The translations under genes and the position numbers were made by a program. From the NCBI GenBank assembly GCA_001632425.1, contig KV425555.1, forward strand, positions 454,795 to 518,794: a stretch of DNA of 64,000 nucleotides, written 5' to 3'. The notes beneath the pieces are model-generated. The model worked only from the letters and a program-made list of their open reading frames with translations. It did not search any database and was not told the origin of the DNA. Source of the stretch: Neolentinus lepideus HHB14362 ss-1. Its lineage: Eukaryota > Basidiomycota > Agaricomycetes > Gloeophyllales > Gloeophyllaceae. Positions 11,134-23,806 of the stretch are shown here, piece by piece; position 1 is the first letter of the stretch, and each line of letters starts with the position of its first letter.

Positions 11134-12551
11134 TTACAAGTAACCGGCTGCACTGCGAACTGCATTTAGAAGGATATCATCAGAGTCTCCGCCAGCCTCC
11201 CACATCGCGAAACCTCCGAGACCTGCAGATTTAATAAACTTGCCCTTCGCTGCGAAAGACTGAGCGTTGTCGAAGGCGACCATAACCTCGGTTGTCGCGT
11301 TGTAGACGTAAGGCTGAGCATTCGAGTAATATGAATCAGAATCTCGTTCCTGCGAAGGATGTGCATATACTTACAGTCTGGGTGCAGCCGTCGTAGCGAT
11401 AGCTGATGCCTTCGGCCGCATCTCCCTTGGATGTCAAGTACCCGAATTTCATGAGTCCCCAGAAGTCAATGAGCCCACCAGGCCCATTGTAATTCCCACA
11501 TTCGTCGGTACCAGCCGCATCGTCCCACGCGTCGCCAGTCGGAGGATCGCTGGCATTGAAGGGAGGATACGCAGCCATCTTCCCGTCGACAATCGCGTCG
11601 CTTTTGGCTACGCGGAAGGAGTGCCCGTACGCCGCGACGCCCAAAACGATCTGGTTGCGCGGCATGCCCGCTGCCGTCCACGCCTGCACAGCTGAGACGG
11701 CGCTGCCTTGCTGATCTTCCGGGGGCGCGCACGTATCGTTGAGAGGCGAGTTCGGACCGACGGACTCGCTCCAGCTACCCCAGATATCGTAGTTCATCAC
11801 CTCGATGTAGTCCAGTACCTCCGCGAAGCCCTTGATATTCCTACTCTGTTCACCCTTTGCGTTATAGAACGGCCCTATTCCCGTTGCGGCGGACAAAGTG
11901 AGATTCTTCCCGATGGGGTCCTTGCGCAACAGCTGGAGGAACGCGAGGAAGTTGGAGGTGTCGTTGCGCGAGATAGTGTTGCAGCCGATGCCCTGGTTGG
12001 CGGGGTACTCCCAGTCGAAGTCGATGCCGTCAAGGTGGTAGGTGGTAGCGAGCGTGGTGACGGTCTTGACAAAGGCCGTGCGGTTGGCAGGGCTGGCGAC
12101 AGCAGTAGAGTAGTAGCGTGATCCAGTCCAGCCGCCGACGGAGACTGCGACTTGGACGCCCTGCGAAGGGGTTCAGAATGTCTGGATGAAGAAAATGACC
12201 GGATTCGTGTACTCACATGGGCATGCGCTGCTGATACGAGCTCGGTGAGCAGCTTCTTTCCCGAATCTCCTAGATCTAAGGTATGCACGTCCGAAGTCGT
12301 TTCTCTGGTTGCCGTACAATATTGAGCGAGGCACTCCAGTGCTAATCGGGATGATAGACTTACGCAAATGCGTATATCACGCGGTTGTATTTGCTCCAGC
12401 TAAGCTTCGATACAGGGAAATCGGACGCGTGCCAGCTCGTCCACCAAGTTGAGGCAACTTGGCTGGTAGATGCCAGGGACGCTACACCGCCGATACGAGA
12501 AGCTGCGAGCAGAGCCACACCAAGCGAGCACAATTTCGATAACGGCTTCAT
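11134..12551 (-). CDS. GH18 chitinase, secreted
   Basis: Endo-type chitinase of glycoside hydrolase family 18, hydrolysing beta-1,4 bonds of chitin; 425 aa. Exons on the minus strand: 12551-12364, 12304-12217, 12160-11375, 11349-11134, all joined by GT-AG introns in frame. An N-terminal signal peptide (about residues 1-26, hydrophobic run SLGVALLAAS) is followed by the domain: strand YNRVIYAFAETT, SVGGWTGSRYY (the SxGG motif) and the catalytic DGIDFDWEYP, with proton-donor Glu143. Further GH18 landmarks are EVMNYDIWG, GVAAYGHSF and, at the end, GGFAMWEAGGD. No carbohydrate-binding module is seen. Likely roles are wall remodelling or use of fungal or insect chitin. A damaged copy of its 3' end lies directly downstream. 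Confidence 0.96.
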
Positions 12552-12666
12552 CGTCGAGGTAGGTCTTGATTGTGTCGTCTAAGCGGCAGGAGCAGACGAG
12601 ACAAGGTGCCAGCCGCTGGTAGGGGAGTTTCAGACCGGACTGACTGAAGCATTGCAGAGGCGGTCA

Positions 12667-12686
12667 TCAGTATTTATGCTGATGGG
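12667..12686 (-). promoter_or_regulatory. Palindromic TATA-like element of the chitinase promoter
   Basis: CATCAGTATTTATGCTGATG is a near-perfect palindrome whose minus-strand core reads CATAAATA, about 120 bases upstream of the chitinase ATG at 12551. Position suits a TATA box; the role of the palindrome is unknown. Confidence 0.4.
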
Positions 12687-14014
12687 AGAAAAACGGACTT
12701 CGGTTTGAGCTCGGGGCTTGTCGTCAGCGAAGGAGTGCACCATATGCTGTCCTGGCCTCGCGTTCGGCTAAGGCTAGCATGCTACCGGCCTGGGAATCCG
12801 ATGAGCCACTCCATTTCCTTTCCTCCTCGTCAGTCATCAGTCAGAGAGAGCTCTCCATAGTGGATAATCTGCAGGACTGCGGCAGAATGCGGCAGAAGAC
12901 GAGGACGATGAACGAAGCAGAGATCACACGACAAGCTTGGGAAGACACGGACATGAGGCGCCCATGATCCGCCACTATCCACACAACCTCCCCTCCACGA
13001 ATTAATGGGTGGAAGCTCTCAGATTGTCTTTGCACCTCGGTTTAACGAAGGGGTCTTATGCGGTATCTCGAACGTACTAAAAATTTCGGGTATCCACTGA
13101 AAGACAATCTACAAATCTCACTCTGGATAACGAGCTTATACGGGACGCATGAGAACGAATGGACCATTGGGAGCTTCCTGGCTTGCGAACATTTACTCTG
13201 CTAGCCCTTGTCAAGCCGCGATATAATCTGCATACATCACTCCTTGGAGACACTCTCTTCCGAAACACGGACGTCGGTCGCCCCGCGCTGTGCTTTTTCC
13301 TAGCTCGATCTCGCCTATCTCATGCACCTGCTGCTACAAGTCGTCGAAGCAGCCGGTGGCGGTATTTTTCCACAATGTCTACTGTGTAGAAGGTGTCTCA
13401 TAGAATCTGTTCGCACGGATATCCCTATCCTACGTGTACACGCTCGGTATACCAGGTTGAGCAGGGACGCCCGTGCTCTGTGGTACCCTCCAGGCTGGAA
13501 CTGCGCGAAGCTAGGTGGACTATAACTTCGGGATGCCCTCAATCGTACTCTCCTTTCATACCCTTCCATTCGTTCGGTCGAAAACAATGTTCGAGTGAGA
13601 TGCAGTATCTCGCTTTTCGCTGACTGGCCAAAGGAAAGGATGCCATGGCATGCACACCAACGTACGGGAAGTCGAAGGACATCGATTTCCTTTTAGCTGT
13701 GGCCACAGCCGTGCTCATTGGAACATCGAGCCACAGCAAGTCCAATTAGTGTCTCAAATAGTGCGTAATCGAGGATGCTTGTCATAAGTTAGCTATTTGG
13801 GTTGCCATGCTGGAAGTGTTATACTCCCAGCTTGTGTTGTTCAAAGAGCTAGCGTATGTAGGATACTTGTATTATTTGCTTTGAGGTACACCGTCATGAT
13901 ATCGTTTCTCCTCGCCTACCAATGGTTCGCCCACGTGGGAGCTAAAACGACCTATATAAATATGATCGCGCTCGTCAGTTGTCTGGTCACTTCCTAGGTC
14001 GACTATCATCTCTC
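12687..14014. other. Intergenic between chitinase and MYND gene
   Basis: About 1.3 kb with only short frames on both strands and no domain. A TATA-like CTATATAAATA at about 13951-13961 precedes the MYND gene start by roughly 55-65 bases. Confidence 0.45.
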
Positions 14015-14937
14015 ATGCAAGGACGCCAGTCACACCGTGCCAAAGAACGGTGTATGAAGTGCGGGTTCGAGGTTGGGTTCGAGGTTGATAAGCTTTACAA
14101 CTGTTCGGGCTGCAAAGGCGCCGCAGGCCGCTACTGTGTACGTGTCTTTTACGACGCTGCAGCAACACCGAACTTGATGCAACCTTTTCTTTGTTTTCTC
14201 CACCGGACAGGGTGCCAAATGTCAGAAGGAACACTGGCCAGTCCACAAGCCAATCTGCAGGCCTCTGAAGTCGGACGAAGTGTGGGGTATCAATATCCTG
14301 CCAAATCAGATGGGCTGCCTGGAGGGTGGCAGCAACACAGGCGGCGATGATGATAGGGAAAAGCTATTCGAACACGTTCTCCTCAAGATTAATCATCCAG
14401 TATTCTCCATGGGAGAGTTGTGTCCAGTCACGCGTATGGCTGGGCTACCCCTCATAGTGTATAGTGGCGCGTTGATGATGGGGGTGGGGATTGAGACGGC
14501 CAGAGCTAATCAAGCTGCCGTTTACTTGAGGATAGAACCGGATAATGGACTTGCTCCCATACAGTTCGTGACCGCGATGCTTCTATTCTTTCATCGTATC
14601 TTTGACCCCTGCCAACAGCTAGCTAAACAACAATGCAGGAAATGTGGAGTGTCTACGCTGATTGGTTTGCCACCGTATCCCCCTACTAACACATTCTCTA
14701 TAATAGTGTATCGTTGTGCGCCAGGATCGTCGCCCATTGACGAGGCAGACCATAGAGACCATGTGGCAATTTGCAGCAAAACTCATCGATGCATTCGGAT
14801 ATCCTACCGACGATGGCTGGGCTCCGGTGAAGTCACTCATGGTCCCCGCATACTGGCAGATGTTTTCGAGAGACTACTACGAAGAGCAGCAGAAGAAGGG
14901 CAGGGTTGGCTTTGACTCGTTTTGGGAGCCGTTGTAA
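14015..14937 (+). CDS. MYND-type zinc finger protein
   Basis: Probable protein-protein interaction factor of the large fungal MYND group, about 236 aa. Exon 1 is 14015-14137; intron 14138-14210; exon 2 14211-14567; intron about 14568-14706; exon 3 14707-14937. Splicing the first intron inside the finger creates the MYND signature: RCMKCG..., YNCSGCKG, then RYC joined to GAKCQKEHWPVHKPIC, with all zinc ligands in place at about residues 13-57. The C-terminal part (contains LTRQTIETMWQFAAKL and YYEEQQKKGRVGFDSFW) has no named domain but is typical of basidiomycete MYND proteins. The second intron has a weak donor (GTGACC) and could be two introns around a tiny exon, so residues near 160 are uncertain. 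Partner and pathway cannot be inferred. Confidence 0.85.
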
Positions 14938-15628
14938 TAAAGATAACGCAAGCGCTCCTCTTTCCCTCATTTCACCTCGATTCTCCGCTCCTCGTGAGGT
15001 TCGTGGGCTACTCCGTAATAAAATGAATATTGCAAGTACTAGTATAGCGTGGTGTCGACTTAGATGACGGAAAATAAGATTATCGCAGTACTTCATGTTG
15101 ACGTTCAGCTCATTGGTGTTCGTTGCGATTGATTCCTGATTCTTGCGACTGATGCACGTCCTAATTTCTCTTTTGTCTTCATCCACCAGTCCGGAACAGC
15201 GGTACCATTCAGTTCCTCAATAATACGAATTTTAAAGGTACGGTTATCGCCCTCCCGCAAGTCATACCAGTACTAGGTTTTGAAATGGGATATATTAAGT
15301 GTATATGTAGCTATTATGTAATATTACCCACAATGACGGATATTAGAGCCTACGACATAGTATTAGTACATATGCGTTAAAGATCGCTCGTGCCCTCGCG
15401 AGTCCATTATCGTGTACGACGCGTCTCGGTCACGTGCTGATCTCCTACAATCGTAAGGATGGTTCAATAAGGAAGGTCTGTATTTTCCCTCAGCCATGGT
15501 ACCTCGAGCACTGTACGCACGAGGCCCTCGACCGTTATCCTTGCTTTTGTATCATATCTGTTGGCTAGCTTGTGTTGCAATCTACGGGCGGGAAAATCTA
15601 TAGAAGCCGTCGTTTTCTGTGAACCGTC
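14938..15628. other. Intergenic between MYND gene and TSR1
   Basis: No gene seen; AT-rich stretch near 15230-15380 and a short minus-strand frame at 15464-15649 that overlaps the TSR1 first exon and is taken as spurious. Confidence 0.5.
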
Positions 15629-18538
15629 ATGGTAGAAAGCCATCATCATAGGTCTACACTTAAGCAGGTCGGTCTGTGTGCTGCATGAATGACTATGATC
15701 GTTCTAAGAATCACAACATCAGCAAAACAAATCGTTCAAGTCAAAATATGCGAGCAAGTCCGCGATAAAACGCACTGCCAAGGGTGAGTAACGCCCTGGA
15801 CAATATATTTGACTTCTACTGCTATGGACTGCAATTAAATCTTGTTTGACTTGTAAAACTCATTACTAACCACTCACCCCTACCCCCCTTTCTCCCAGGA
15901 AAAACAAATCGTGCCTCACCCAAATCTCACCCCAACACCCCCTCCGCCGCCCAAGCCCGCCAAAATCGCCGCAACCACGCGAAACAGGCTCAGCTCCAAA
16001 AGCGCCAGTCCCTCGTCGCCTCTACGCGAATATTCAACGGTGTAGACGGCGCCCCGCGCATCGTTGCAGTCGTCCCGCTCAGCCCTGACGTGAAACCATC
16101 CGATGTTAGTAAAGGGCTTGCAGAGGCATTAAGTTTGAGTTCGGAGGAATGTCCGGAGACGGGGGTGTGGAAGATTAAGTGAGTGCTTGGGATAACGGTG
16201 AATAGTTTGTGTCCAGATTTCCAACCCTTGACAGGGCCGACCGGTTCAAAACGTCTCTCCAAATAATTAACCTCCCCTATCGCTCCCTCTACTCCACCCT
16301 CGATGCCGTCAAAGCTGCTGACTACGTCCTCTTCGTCCTCTCCCCCACCACCGAGGTCGACGCTTGGGGTGACACTCTCCTTCGCGCTCTCCAAGCTCAA
16401 GGTCTCCCCACCGTTGTCTCTGTCGTTGCTCCCAACCCTTCTCTTGACGCAAAGTCCCGGCCGACCATCCTCAAGTCTCTCCTGTCATTTATGCAGTACT
16501 TCGTCCCGAGCCAGACGAGGGTGTACGATATGCATTCGAGCGCGGACCGGATGAATGCCCTGCGCGCTCTGTGTGAGGGCAAGCCGGACGAGGTGAGGTG
16601 GAGGGAAGGGAGGGCGTGGATGTTGGGCGAGGGGGTGGTGTTCGAGGAGAAGGGGGAAGCGAAGGGGACGCTGAAAGTGACGGGAGTGGTCAGGGGGGCG
16701 GCGTTAAGCGCGAATAGACTTGTGCATCTACCGGGGAGGGGAGATTATCAGGTCGAGAGGGTGAGTGCGCTCTCGTATCGCTACCGTTTGTGTGCGGTAT
16801 GATAAACCCTGTCGTGAAGATTACGTCCTTCCCGCTCCCTCGACATTTAAGGGGCAACGATGCCGGTATGGACATCGAGCCTACGACTCTCGCCGAGCCG
16901 GACGCCGACGAAGCCGACTCGCTTGTGTCCAGCAACGACCCCGACGATCTGGCAAATGAACAGACATGGCCCACTGAGGAGGAGATGAATGGCCACGGAC
17001 CCGGACAGAACGGGAACGACATTCCAGATGCGAAAGAGGGCACGACGCCCAGGAAAGTGAAGAGGGTGCCGAAGGGGTGGAGCGATTATCAGGCAGCATG
17101 GATCGTTGATGATGAGGATGATGAGAATAACGAGGGAAGTGAGAGTGAGGAGGATGGGGAGGAGATGAGGGATGTTGAGATCGGGGCGGAAAGAGAGGTG
17201 ATGGTGGAAGGAGAGGATGAGATGGAGTCAGTGACGCATCGGAGTGTGGCGTTTGAGGACATGGATATGGCTGACGAAGAGGAACAGTGCGTACCGTTTA
17301 CGTTCCTTTTTTCAATCTTCATCACATATTCTCCTCTTCGTTTCTTTTACTCCAGGTTACAAAAGTGGCGCTCCCGCACACGAGAAGATGAAGAAAAGGA
17401 CGACATGCAGTTCCCTGACGAGATCGACACACCTTTGGACATCCCAGCGAGGACACGGTTCCAGCGATACCGCGGCCTCAGATCGTTCCGAACGAGCCCG
17501 TGGGATCCGTATGAAAACCTGCCCAAGGATTATGCGAGGATATTTCAGTTTGAGGATTATAAGAGGACGGAGAGGAGTGTGAGAAGGAGGGCAGAGGAGG
17601 ATGTTGCGGTCGTTCAGGTGTGTGGCGCCCCCAGCTGCCGCTTCTTGTCGAGCCACTGATTTTTGTGCTGTAGCCTGGGGTTAGGGTTACTGTGCACTTG
17701 AAAGATGTGCCATTGGAAGCGGCAATTGTGGCGGCAGGGACACCGTTTGTAATGTTTGGGTTGTGGCAGCATGAGCACAAGATGACCGTTCTCAACTTCA
17801 CTGTGCAGCGGAATACGGAGTACGACGGGTCCGTGAGGTCTAAGGTGAGAAGAGCTTTTTATCGTCCCTGAAGTGGTGATTGACGGTGCATTGGTGTATC
17901 GCAGGACCCTCTCATCTTGTGTGTTGGACCACGGCGGCTACATACCAGACCGGTATACAGTCAGCACACACAAGGTGGTGGAAAGGGGTACAACAACGTT
18001 CATAAGTTTGAGCGGTATTTGAGGCATGGAGATATGTATGTCGCTACGACGTATGGACCGGTGGTATTCGGGAAGCAGTCTTGTATGCTGCTTCGTGAGA
18101 CCAAGGATCTCGAAGGTCAGTCTTCGTGCTTCCTTTATTTCCTTCACTCTGACCTCGCACGCAGCCCCGAACCTCGTAGCCATGGGCACCTTCTTCAATC
18201 CCGACACGACGCGGATCATCGCGAAGCGCATCGTGCTTACCGGGCACCCCTTCAAGATCCATAAGAAAACGGCGACTGTCCGCTACATGTTCTTCAACCC
18301 CGATGACGTGCGGTATTTTGCTCCCATACAGCTGCACACCAAGTACGGCAGGGCTGGCCACATAAGGGAGTCCTTAGGAACACATGGGTACTTCAAGGCG
18401 CACTTCGATGGTCCGGTGAATCAAATGGATACGGTGTGTATGAGCTTGTATAAGAGGGTGTATCCGAGGTGGTGTGAGCCGTGGACGTGCAAGGGGAATG
18501 TGCAAAGCCAGGTGGATGGAGATGCTATGGAAGAGTAG
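15629..18538 (+). CDS. TSR1: TSR1, 40S ribosomal subunit assembly factor
   Basis: GTPase-like (catalytically inactive) late 40S assembly factor of the BMS1/TSR1 family, acting on pre-40S particles in nucleus and cytoplasm. Nine exons spliced by eye: 15629-15667, 15723-15783, 15899-16178, 16217-16760, 16820-17286, 17356-17617, 17674-17844, 17905-18115, 18165-18538; 802 aa, the usual length. The N-terminus carries the basic [19 protein letters not shown] segment. The GTPase-like domain follows ([29 protein letters not shown]) without a classic P-loop. An acidic stretch lies at roughly residues 370-440, then [28 protein letters not shown] and the C-terminal barrel ([45 protein letters not shown]). 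The first two exons are short and easily missed by gene callers. Single-copy housekeeping gene, and a good phylogenetic marker for the species. Confidence 0.97.
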
Positions 18539-19920
18539 ATAGTTTTGTACATCAGGCAGGCAGTATTTGGCTCTTATCACACATACGGGATCACTGACTG
18601 TTTGAGACGGAAAGAAGCACTGAATCTGCCATAGAATCTTATGGGCTAGTCGGATCTCCGTCGTGCCGCTGCGGCTTTGGTATACGGTAACGTTGAGAAG
18701 ACCAAGGGAAAGGTTTGGCCAGTATACTGTGTATGCCACAGAGCCGTTACTCGCAAGGAAGCGACGGAAGTAGTGAGTACGTGGTCGGGAACGTCTTCCG
18801 ATTCCGCTCGTCGAGGCACGCGAGTACCAACTCCTGGAGCTCGGAAGCTTCGATCAGCCATTGTATACTCTAGCAAGTCTTCTCGTGACGCAACACATAG
18901 GGGCCTCTTTCTCCATCAACCATGAGACAGTCGTCACAGCGTATCAAGTTCTCATCTTGCTCTTGCTGTTCGACTACGCCTACACGATGTTTTGTTTTCA
19001 CGTTAACGTTTCGTGTCGAAGAGACATATGTGAGATGAGCATGGTTCAGTACTCGCCATCCCTAACGCGTCGCGATATCCTTGATCAAGTTCAGCGTTCA
19101 ACTTACGCTACTGCCAAGCCTGGAAATTGTGCTCTGAAGCGAGCTTCCATGCACCTCTTCCAACGTCTTCTGATTCTCGAAAAAGCCCCGAGTTGCTACA
19201 CAAGACGGAGGTTGCAGATATCGATCACCGTAAGCTTTCGAGACCAGTGTCTACGGTGCTGAATAACGGACTTGGTCTACGAGAAACACGCCCAGCTCAA
19301 AGCTCAGTGCCAAGATCGCCTTAAAGGAGATTACTAGCGCAGGTTCGCACTATGACTCTGATACTGACGATATTATCGCACATAAATTGGGATGCATGAA
19401 TTTCGGGCGCCTTGTAGTAAGCTGTTACTCCCATTATCTCATGACATGGACTTAGTATATCGTCCTCGAAGAATGTAATTCAACAAGCTAGAGTGAAATT
19501 GACCCTATAAACCCGTGTGAACAAGTAACTTGAAGTGTTCTTGGACCAACAGGATTATACAACTTCCATTTATGGGAATGTTGTGATCCGTGATCTTACG
19601 ATCTTAACCTTGCTTCTTATATCCGCGATGTCCGGGGTCACTACGAGTGGCACAGGTTCGACGCTGAAGCGTTAAAACAATAAACAGGCACTCGAGACGG
19701 TCCAGTACTCAGTACCTATATATATATAAGTAGCGTTCATTTGGGTGGCTGGTGAGTTGCGGGTACGACTTCCTGAGTTTTACCAGTTTTCTTTTGCTGT
19801 TCTCACAACTTCTCAGTTATCCTCCCTAGTACTGGATGTATTGCATACCCGAATACCATGACAACCTCTTTATATATCTTTGCTGTGCTTGCCAGCAAAG
19901 CATATGCGGCGCACACCCCA
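18539..19920. other. Intergenic between TSR1 and TKL kinase A
   Basis: About 1.4 kb. The first kilobase has only short frames without motifs. The last part (19540-19870) is a dispersed repeat described separately. Confidence 0.45.
19540..19870. repeat. Dispersed repeat, copy 1 (copy 2 at 40255-40585)
   Basis: Shared blocks in the same order and orientation as 40255-40585: ACAACTTCC(A/T)TTTATG, GTGATCCGTGATCTTACGAT, CGATGTCCGGGGTC, GTTCGACGCTGA and TACCATGACAACCTCT. One copy lies 3' of kinase A (minus), the other 3' of kinase D (plus), but both run in plus orientation, so this is not simply a co-duplicated gene flank. It may be a solo LTR or MITE relic. Confidence 0.65.
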
Positions 19921-21596
19921 TTACCCGCTACTCATACCTTGAAGGTCTCTCATTTGAATCCATACGTCTTTGGCTCGCGTCCTATCGGCCACGTTCCGTT
20001 TCCAGCACGATTTAATGATATCCCAGATATTGTCCGATATCTTTCTCGAGCGTGGAGGCCTCCGAGATAGAAGCTCGTGGTAGATGCTAAGGCCCTTCTT
20101 GTCTCCCCAAGGCCGCCTCCCAGAGTACACCTAGGAGCAAGCAACATGTCAGCAACATATAATATAGCTGGAAGCAGGACGTTACCTCATAGCAGAGACA
20201 TCCAAAGGCGTACATGTCAGCTGCCGACGTGGGATTAAATCCGTTGTCAGATTCCCAAACCTCGGGAGCTCGGTATTGCTCATAGCCCTTTTCGCTGGAT
20301 ATTGCTGAAGTTGTGAAAGACCTGTAGAATTGACTAAGGCCGAAGTCGGTTACCAGCGGCTGCTGATCATGGTCGATCACAATGTTTGCCTGGGTGAAAG
20401 AGAAGGCCATTGAGTACCAAGGGATAATGTGTCGTAGATGTGCACCGCACAGGATGTAAGTCCCCATGGACCATTTCTGGATCATGCGCGTGAAGATAAC
20501 AGAGGGCATCTGCTACTTTCGTGAGCTACCAGCACTGCTATCAGGCATCACTCCACGCAACACAAAACGAATGTTGCATACTATAGAGAGGCGATCGCAC
20601 GCCTGGCCTTCAGGCACTCTCAGATACTCGGAAAGCGTACCGTAGGCGGCCCACGGACTTACGATGCACATCGCGGCCACTTCATGCGGAGAAGTTTCCT
20701 CCCAGTATCGTATTCCAAGTAAAGGGAGAATATTGGCGTGCTGAAGCTGTCTCCATACGACTAACTCGCGTAACCAAGTCTAACCAAATTCCTCATGCAT
20801 CAAACCCTAAACAATATCTGCGCGCTGATGTACTCACCTTCTTTTTGCCCTCTTCCGCAGTTTCGCCCTGTCGCACTGGCTTGGTAACAACTTTGATGGC
20901 CACGCTCTCGCCCAACCACTCCCCCTGATAAACTTCTGCGAAAGCGCCTCGCGCTCGGCATAATGCGGCGCCTGGTCTCTCCAGGTCATAGATGAGCAGA
21001 ACGGAAGGTGCGATCTGGCGTTTGTAGCTGATCTTCCGCAACGCGGTATAACATGACATTCTGAAGGAATTCATAACTCTTGACGGCGTATCTGATTCTC
21101 CATATGTCGGTGACCAGACTGGCATGTTGTCGACTGTCTAAGCACTCGTGTATAAGCCTTGGACACGGAAAATAGGTATTCAGGGTCACGTACGAGCTGT
21201 AGCATGTTCACAAAATGGCTGACTATATCCTGATGAAGATCACTTATATGATTATCCACCGCGTTTAGCTCCGTCAAACTCTTCATCGTTGGTTCAAAAT
21301 CACTCGTGTAGTAAATGGAGGACAGACCTGGGGGAGTGCAGTCGTCTGTCACGGATGCTCGAATGCATGATGCATGACGTTGACTTACTGGTGATCATGT
21401 CAGAAAAGTCCCGTTGCACTCCAGGTACAAGTAAAGCCTGCGCCTCCAGCGCCTGTTGCTCGATATCTTCGACAACGCTAGTCACTGCTGCGATCTGCTC
21501 GTGCAAACGGCTGCTATCGCAATTTGGGCCGTGCGCCTTCTGGACAGAGAGCTTGACAAGGCCCGCAATAGTGGAGGGAGCGTCCACGGCAGCCAT
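19921..21596 (-). CDS. TKL-like protein kinase A
   Basis: Predicted serine/threonine kinase of the tyrosine-kinase-like group, 442 aa. Minus-strand exons: 21596-21389, 21327-21194, 21137-20838, 20779-20582, 20525-20451, 20389-20186, 20130-19921; GT-AG throughout. Residues 1-114 form an all-helical N-terminal region (contains AAVTSVVEDIEQQALEAQALL). The kinase domain has a glycine loop (RGAFAEVYQG), the VAIK lysine (Lys196), catalytic loop VHGDLHP+ANIVID (Asp302), VTDFGLSQF (Asp320), APEVWESDNG and YAFGCLCYE. The catalytic-loop lysine is replaced by His. Exon lengths match kinase D, its closest relative here. It follows AgaK-like gene F1 on the same strand by 510 bases. No signal or membrane segment, so probably a cytosolic signalling kinase; substrate unknown. 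Confidence 0.92.
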
Positions 21597-22106
21597 GTCG
21601 CGTGTCTTGATGAAAAGACCCTAACGGATGGAGTGCTTGCTGTAGCACCATCTTCCCGGACCTGTCTTTATATTTCTTCTCCACTCGGATGTGCAGGAAC
21701 CGTACGAACAGAATCTGGCTATAATCCGAGAGTGGAGCATGTCAAACACGTTGTGGGAAACACATGCAACGAGGCAAGAACAACATGTGCGGCATGCGTG
21801 AAGCAAATGTGAGCCGTCACAAACCCGGCATCAACCTGAATTTTGGCGCCGCTCACGACACATTGTCACACGAATCAAGGTACAAGATTGATCGCGACTC
21901 ACCGGCCGCTACCCAATCGAGAAGTTGACCAACGGTCGCATCCGTGTTTGTGCTTGGAAGATCCATTAGTGATTGTCAAAAGAGCGATGACACAATATGA
22001 CTGCGAGTGCGTAGATAACGAGTGAATGGCAGTACTACAGAAAAGAGAATATGATACGGGAGCATCCCTAGAATCATAATCGAGAAAGATCATATGCCAA
22101 GGCAGC
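21597..22106. other. Spacer between F1 and kinase A
   Basis: 510 bases, no gene; presumably the 3' end of F1 and the promoter of kinase A. The corresponding spacer of the F2-D cassette is 487 bases. Confidence 0.5.
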
Positions 22107-23444
22107 TTATGGAAGCGGTACTGCGGGAGTCCGCATGATAATGTACTTGATACGTCGTCTCCAGTGGACAAGAGACCGATATATTTCGATCATAGCAACG
22201 GAGTCCCGTTCAGCGACGCGAGAACGTAGCTTCCAGCTGCTAAGGGACTTTTGAATGTCTTCGAACCGAGCTACCACTTCATCTATTGTTGGTCGTTTGG
22301 ACGGATCATTCTGAACCATGTCGGAAACGAGGGGCTCCATAAACTCGAACCCATACTTTGCCTAGACATTTGCTCAGGAGATATTCGTTCGAGAGAGTCA
22401 GAGACGCACCTGGATGAAATCTTCCCGTATCATGTTCCCCAGATAATAAATATCAGTCGGGAAGGGATCTACGGGTTCGTCAGAATTTTGGAATTCCGGG
22501 ACACTCCGGTCACCACCCAATATCGGCGGTTCACGCGGGGGGCCATCTTCAGGACTGTACCGCCTGGAAATGCCGAAGTCCACAAAGTAATATTTTGCAG
22601 GTCGTTCTGTTCGGCTGTAGTGCCTGGCCCAACCACTAACATCGGGTTTCACATCAGTGTTCATTGGATGGAACCCGCCCGGATAGAGATGTATTCCGTC
22701 CATCATTATATTACGTCCATCGCAGTCCCTGATAGATACGTGAGTGATACGGTAGACTCTCGTCACTAAGAAAGTAATTCTGGCAGACCGATGAGCTACA
22801 TGAAGGGTATGCATGAACTGGAGACCCTAAATACAGCTTAGGTAGTCTTCGAAGTGAAGGGAGAAGGCAGCGAACCTCGAATACCTGCTTGAAGAACGCA
22901 ATTGTTTCACCGAAAGTATCAAATGCGGGAGAGTCGTAGTCGCACAGGAATGGCATGACAAGTAGTACTAAATCGTCCTCTTCAGGCGGGTCAAGAACCT
23001 CTAGGATCGGGACACAATGATTCCTGAGATCAGAAGCAAGAGCCCCCGACGATAGAAAGAGGCCAATCTCCACCTCGTACGGATGCCGAGACTTAGCCAC
23101 TTGCTTTAGAATGACAAGAGATCCATCAGACATACGCGTCGCGTCAACGACATTTTGGTCCTGATAATCATATCGAAACATTCAGCCTGCACTGGAAAAG
23201 AAAAGGTACATACCCGTGCAGGAATCCCATCTTCACATTTGAAAAACATCTTTTTAGTGCCCTTCCACGACGGTGTCCACGTTTCGTGGTATCTAGCCCT
23301 CAGCATGTAACCGGACTGCTCGAGCCATTTCTGACGATGCCGCCAGGATAGTTCCGATCTGGTGAGGTGTCCAGGCTCTGAGGGATCAAGCGGCTGGTTG
23401 CGTAGATCGTCGTCGGCGCCATCGCCTCCAGCATCTGCAGACAT
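22107..23444 (-). CDS. AgaK-like protein kinase F1
   Basis: Predicted protein kinase of an agaricomycete-expanded family, 375 aa; the name AgaK-like is my reading of the family and not verified. Minus-strand exons: 23444-23214, 23160-22876, 22826-22789, 22728-22410, 22361-22107. The N-terminus has the family signature (WRHRQKWLEQSGYMLRARY, then TPSWKGT and CEDG). The kinase core shows DATRMSDGSLVILKQV (N-lobe lysine), LVMPFL, GLQFMHTLHVAHR spliced to DCDGRNIMMD (HRD catalytic loop), FVDFGISRRY and DPFPTDIYYLGNMIRED. It ends with the conserved KLRSRVAERD...RTPAVPLP. A 38-base exon splits the HRD motif. It is the upstream partner of kinase A. Divergent from kinase B, with a 362-base shared upstream region. 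Confidence 0.92.
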
Positions 23445-23806
23445 TTGCCTGTGCTCCCCGCACGACGCAAGAGCGTTGGATGTGGACGCGCCTGCCGACT
23501 GCGAACCTGGTCACTCCTACTGAGAGATTTAACTTCCGATTCCCACGAGCATGTAGTACAGGAAAGCCTCGAGCCAGATTTCTTCGACTCTGCCTTGCGT
23601 TCGATCGCCATGGCAGTGGCGCTTCATCCATGTATTGTCTTGCCTTTGCATTCTTCCTAGAATAGCTTAACATGCCAACGTGTATATTAAGTTGACACCG
23701 CGGCATGGCTTAATAACTACCGAGGGTATTGACTGTCGCGTATTCCCGCCACGATCCAGCTTCAGACTCGTTGATTCATCTCCCTCAGGCCTTGACGACT
23801 GTACAG
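23445..23806. promoter_or_regulatory. Divergent promoter region between F1 (-) and kinase B (+)
   Basis: 362 bases between two start codons pointing away from each other; no open frame with support. No specific element was identified. Confidence 0.4.

Noticed and set aside
11708..12121. 137-codon plus frame over the chitinase
   Set aside because: Antisense of the chitinase catalytic exon.
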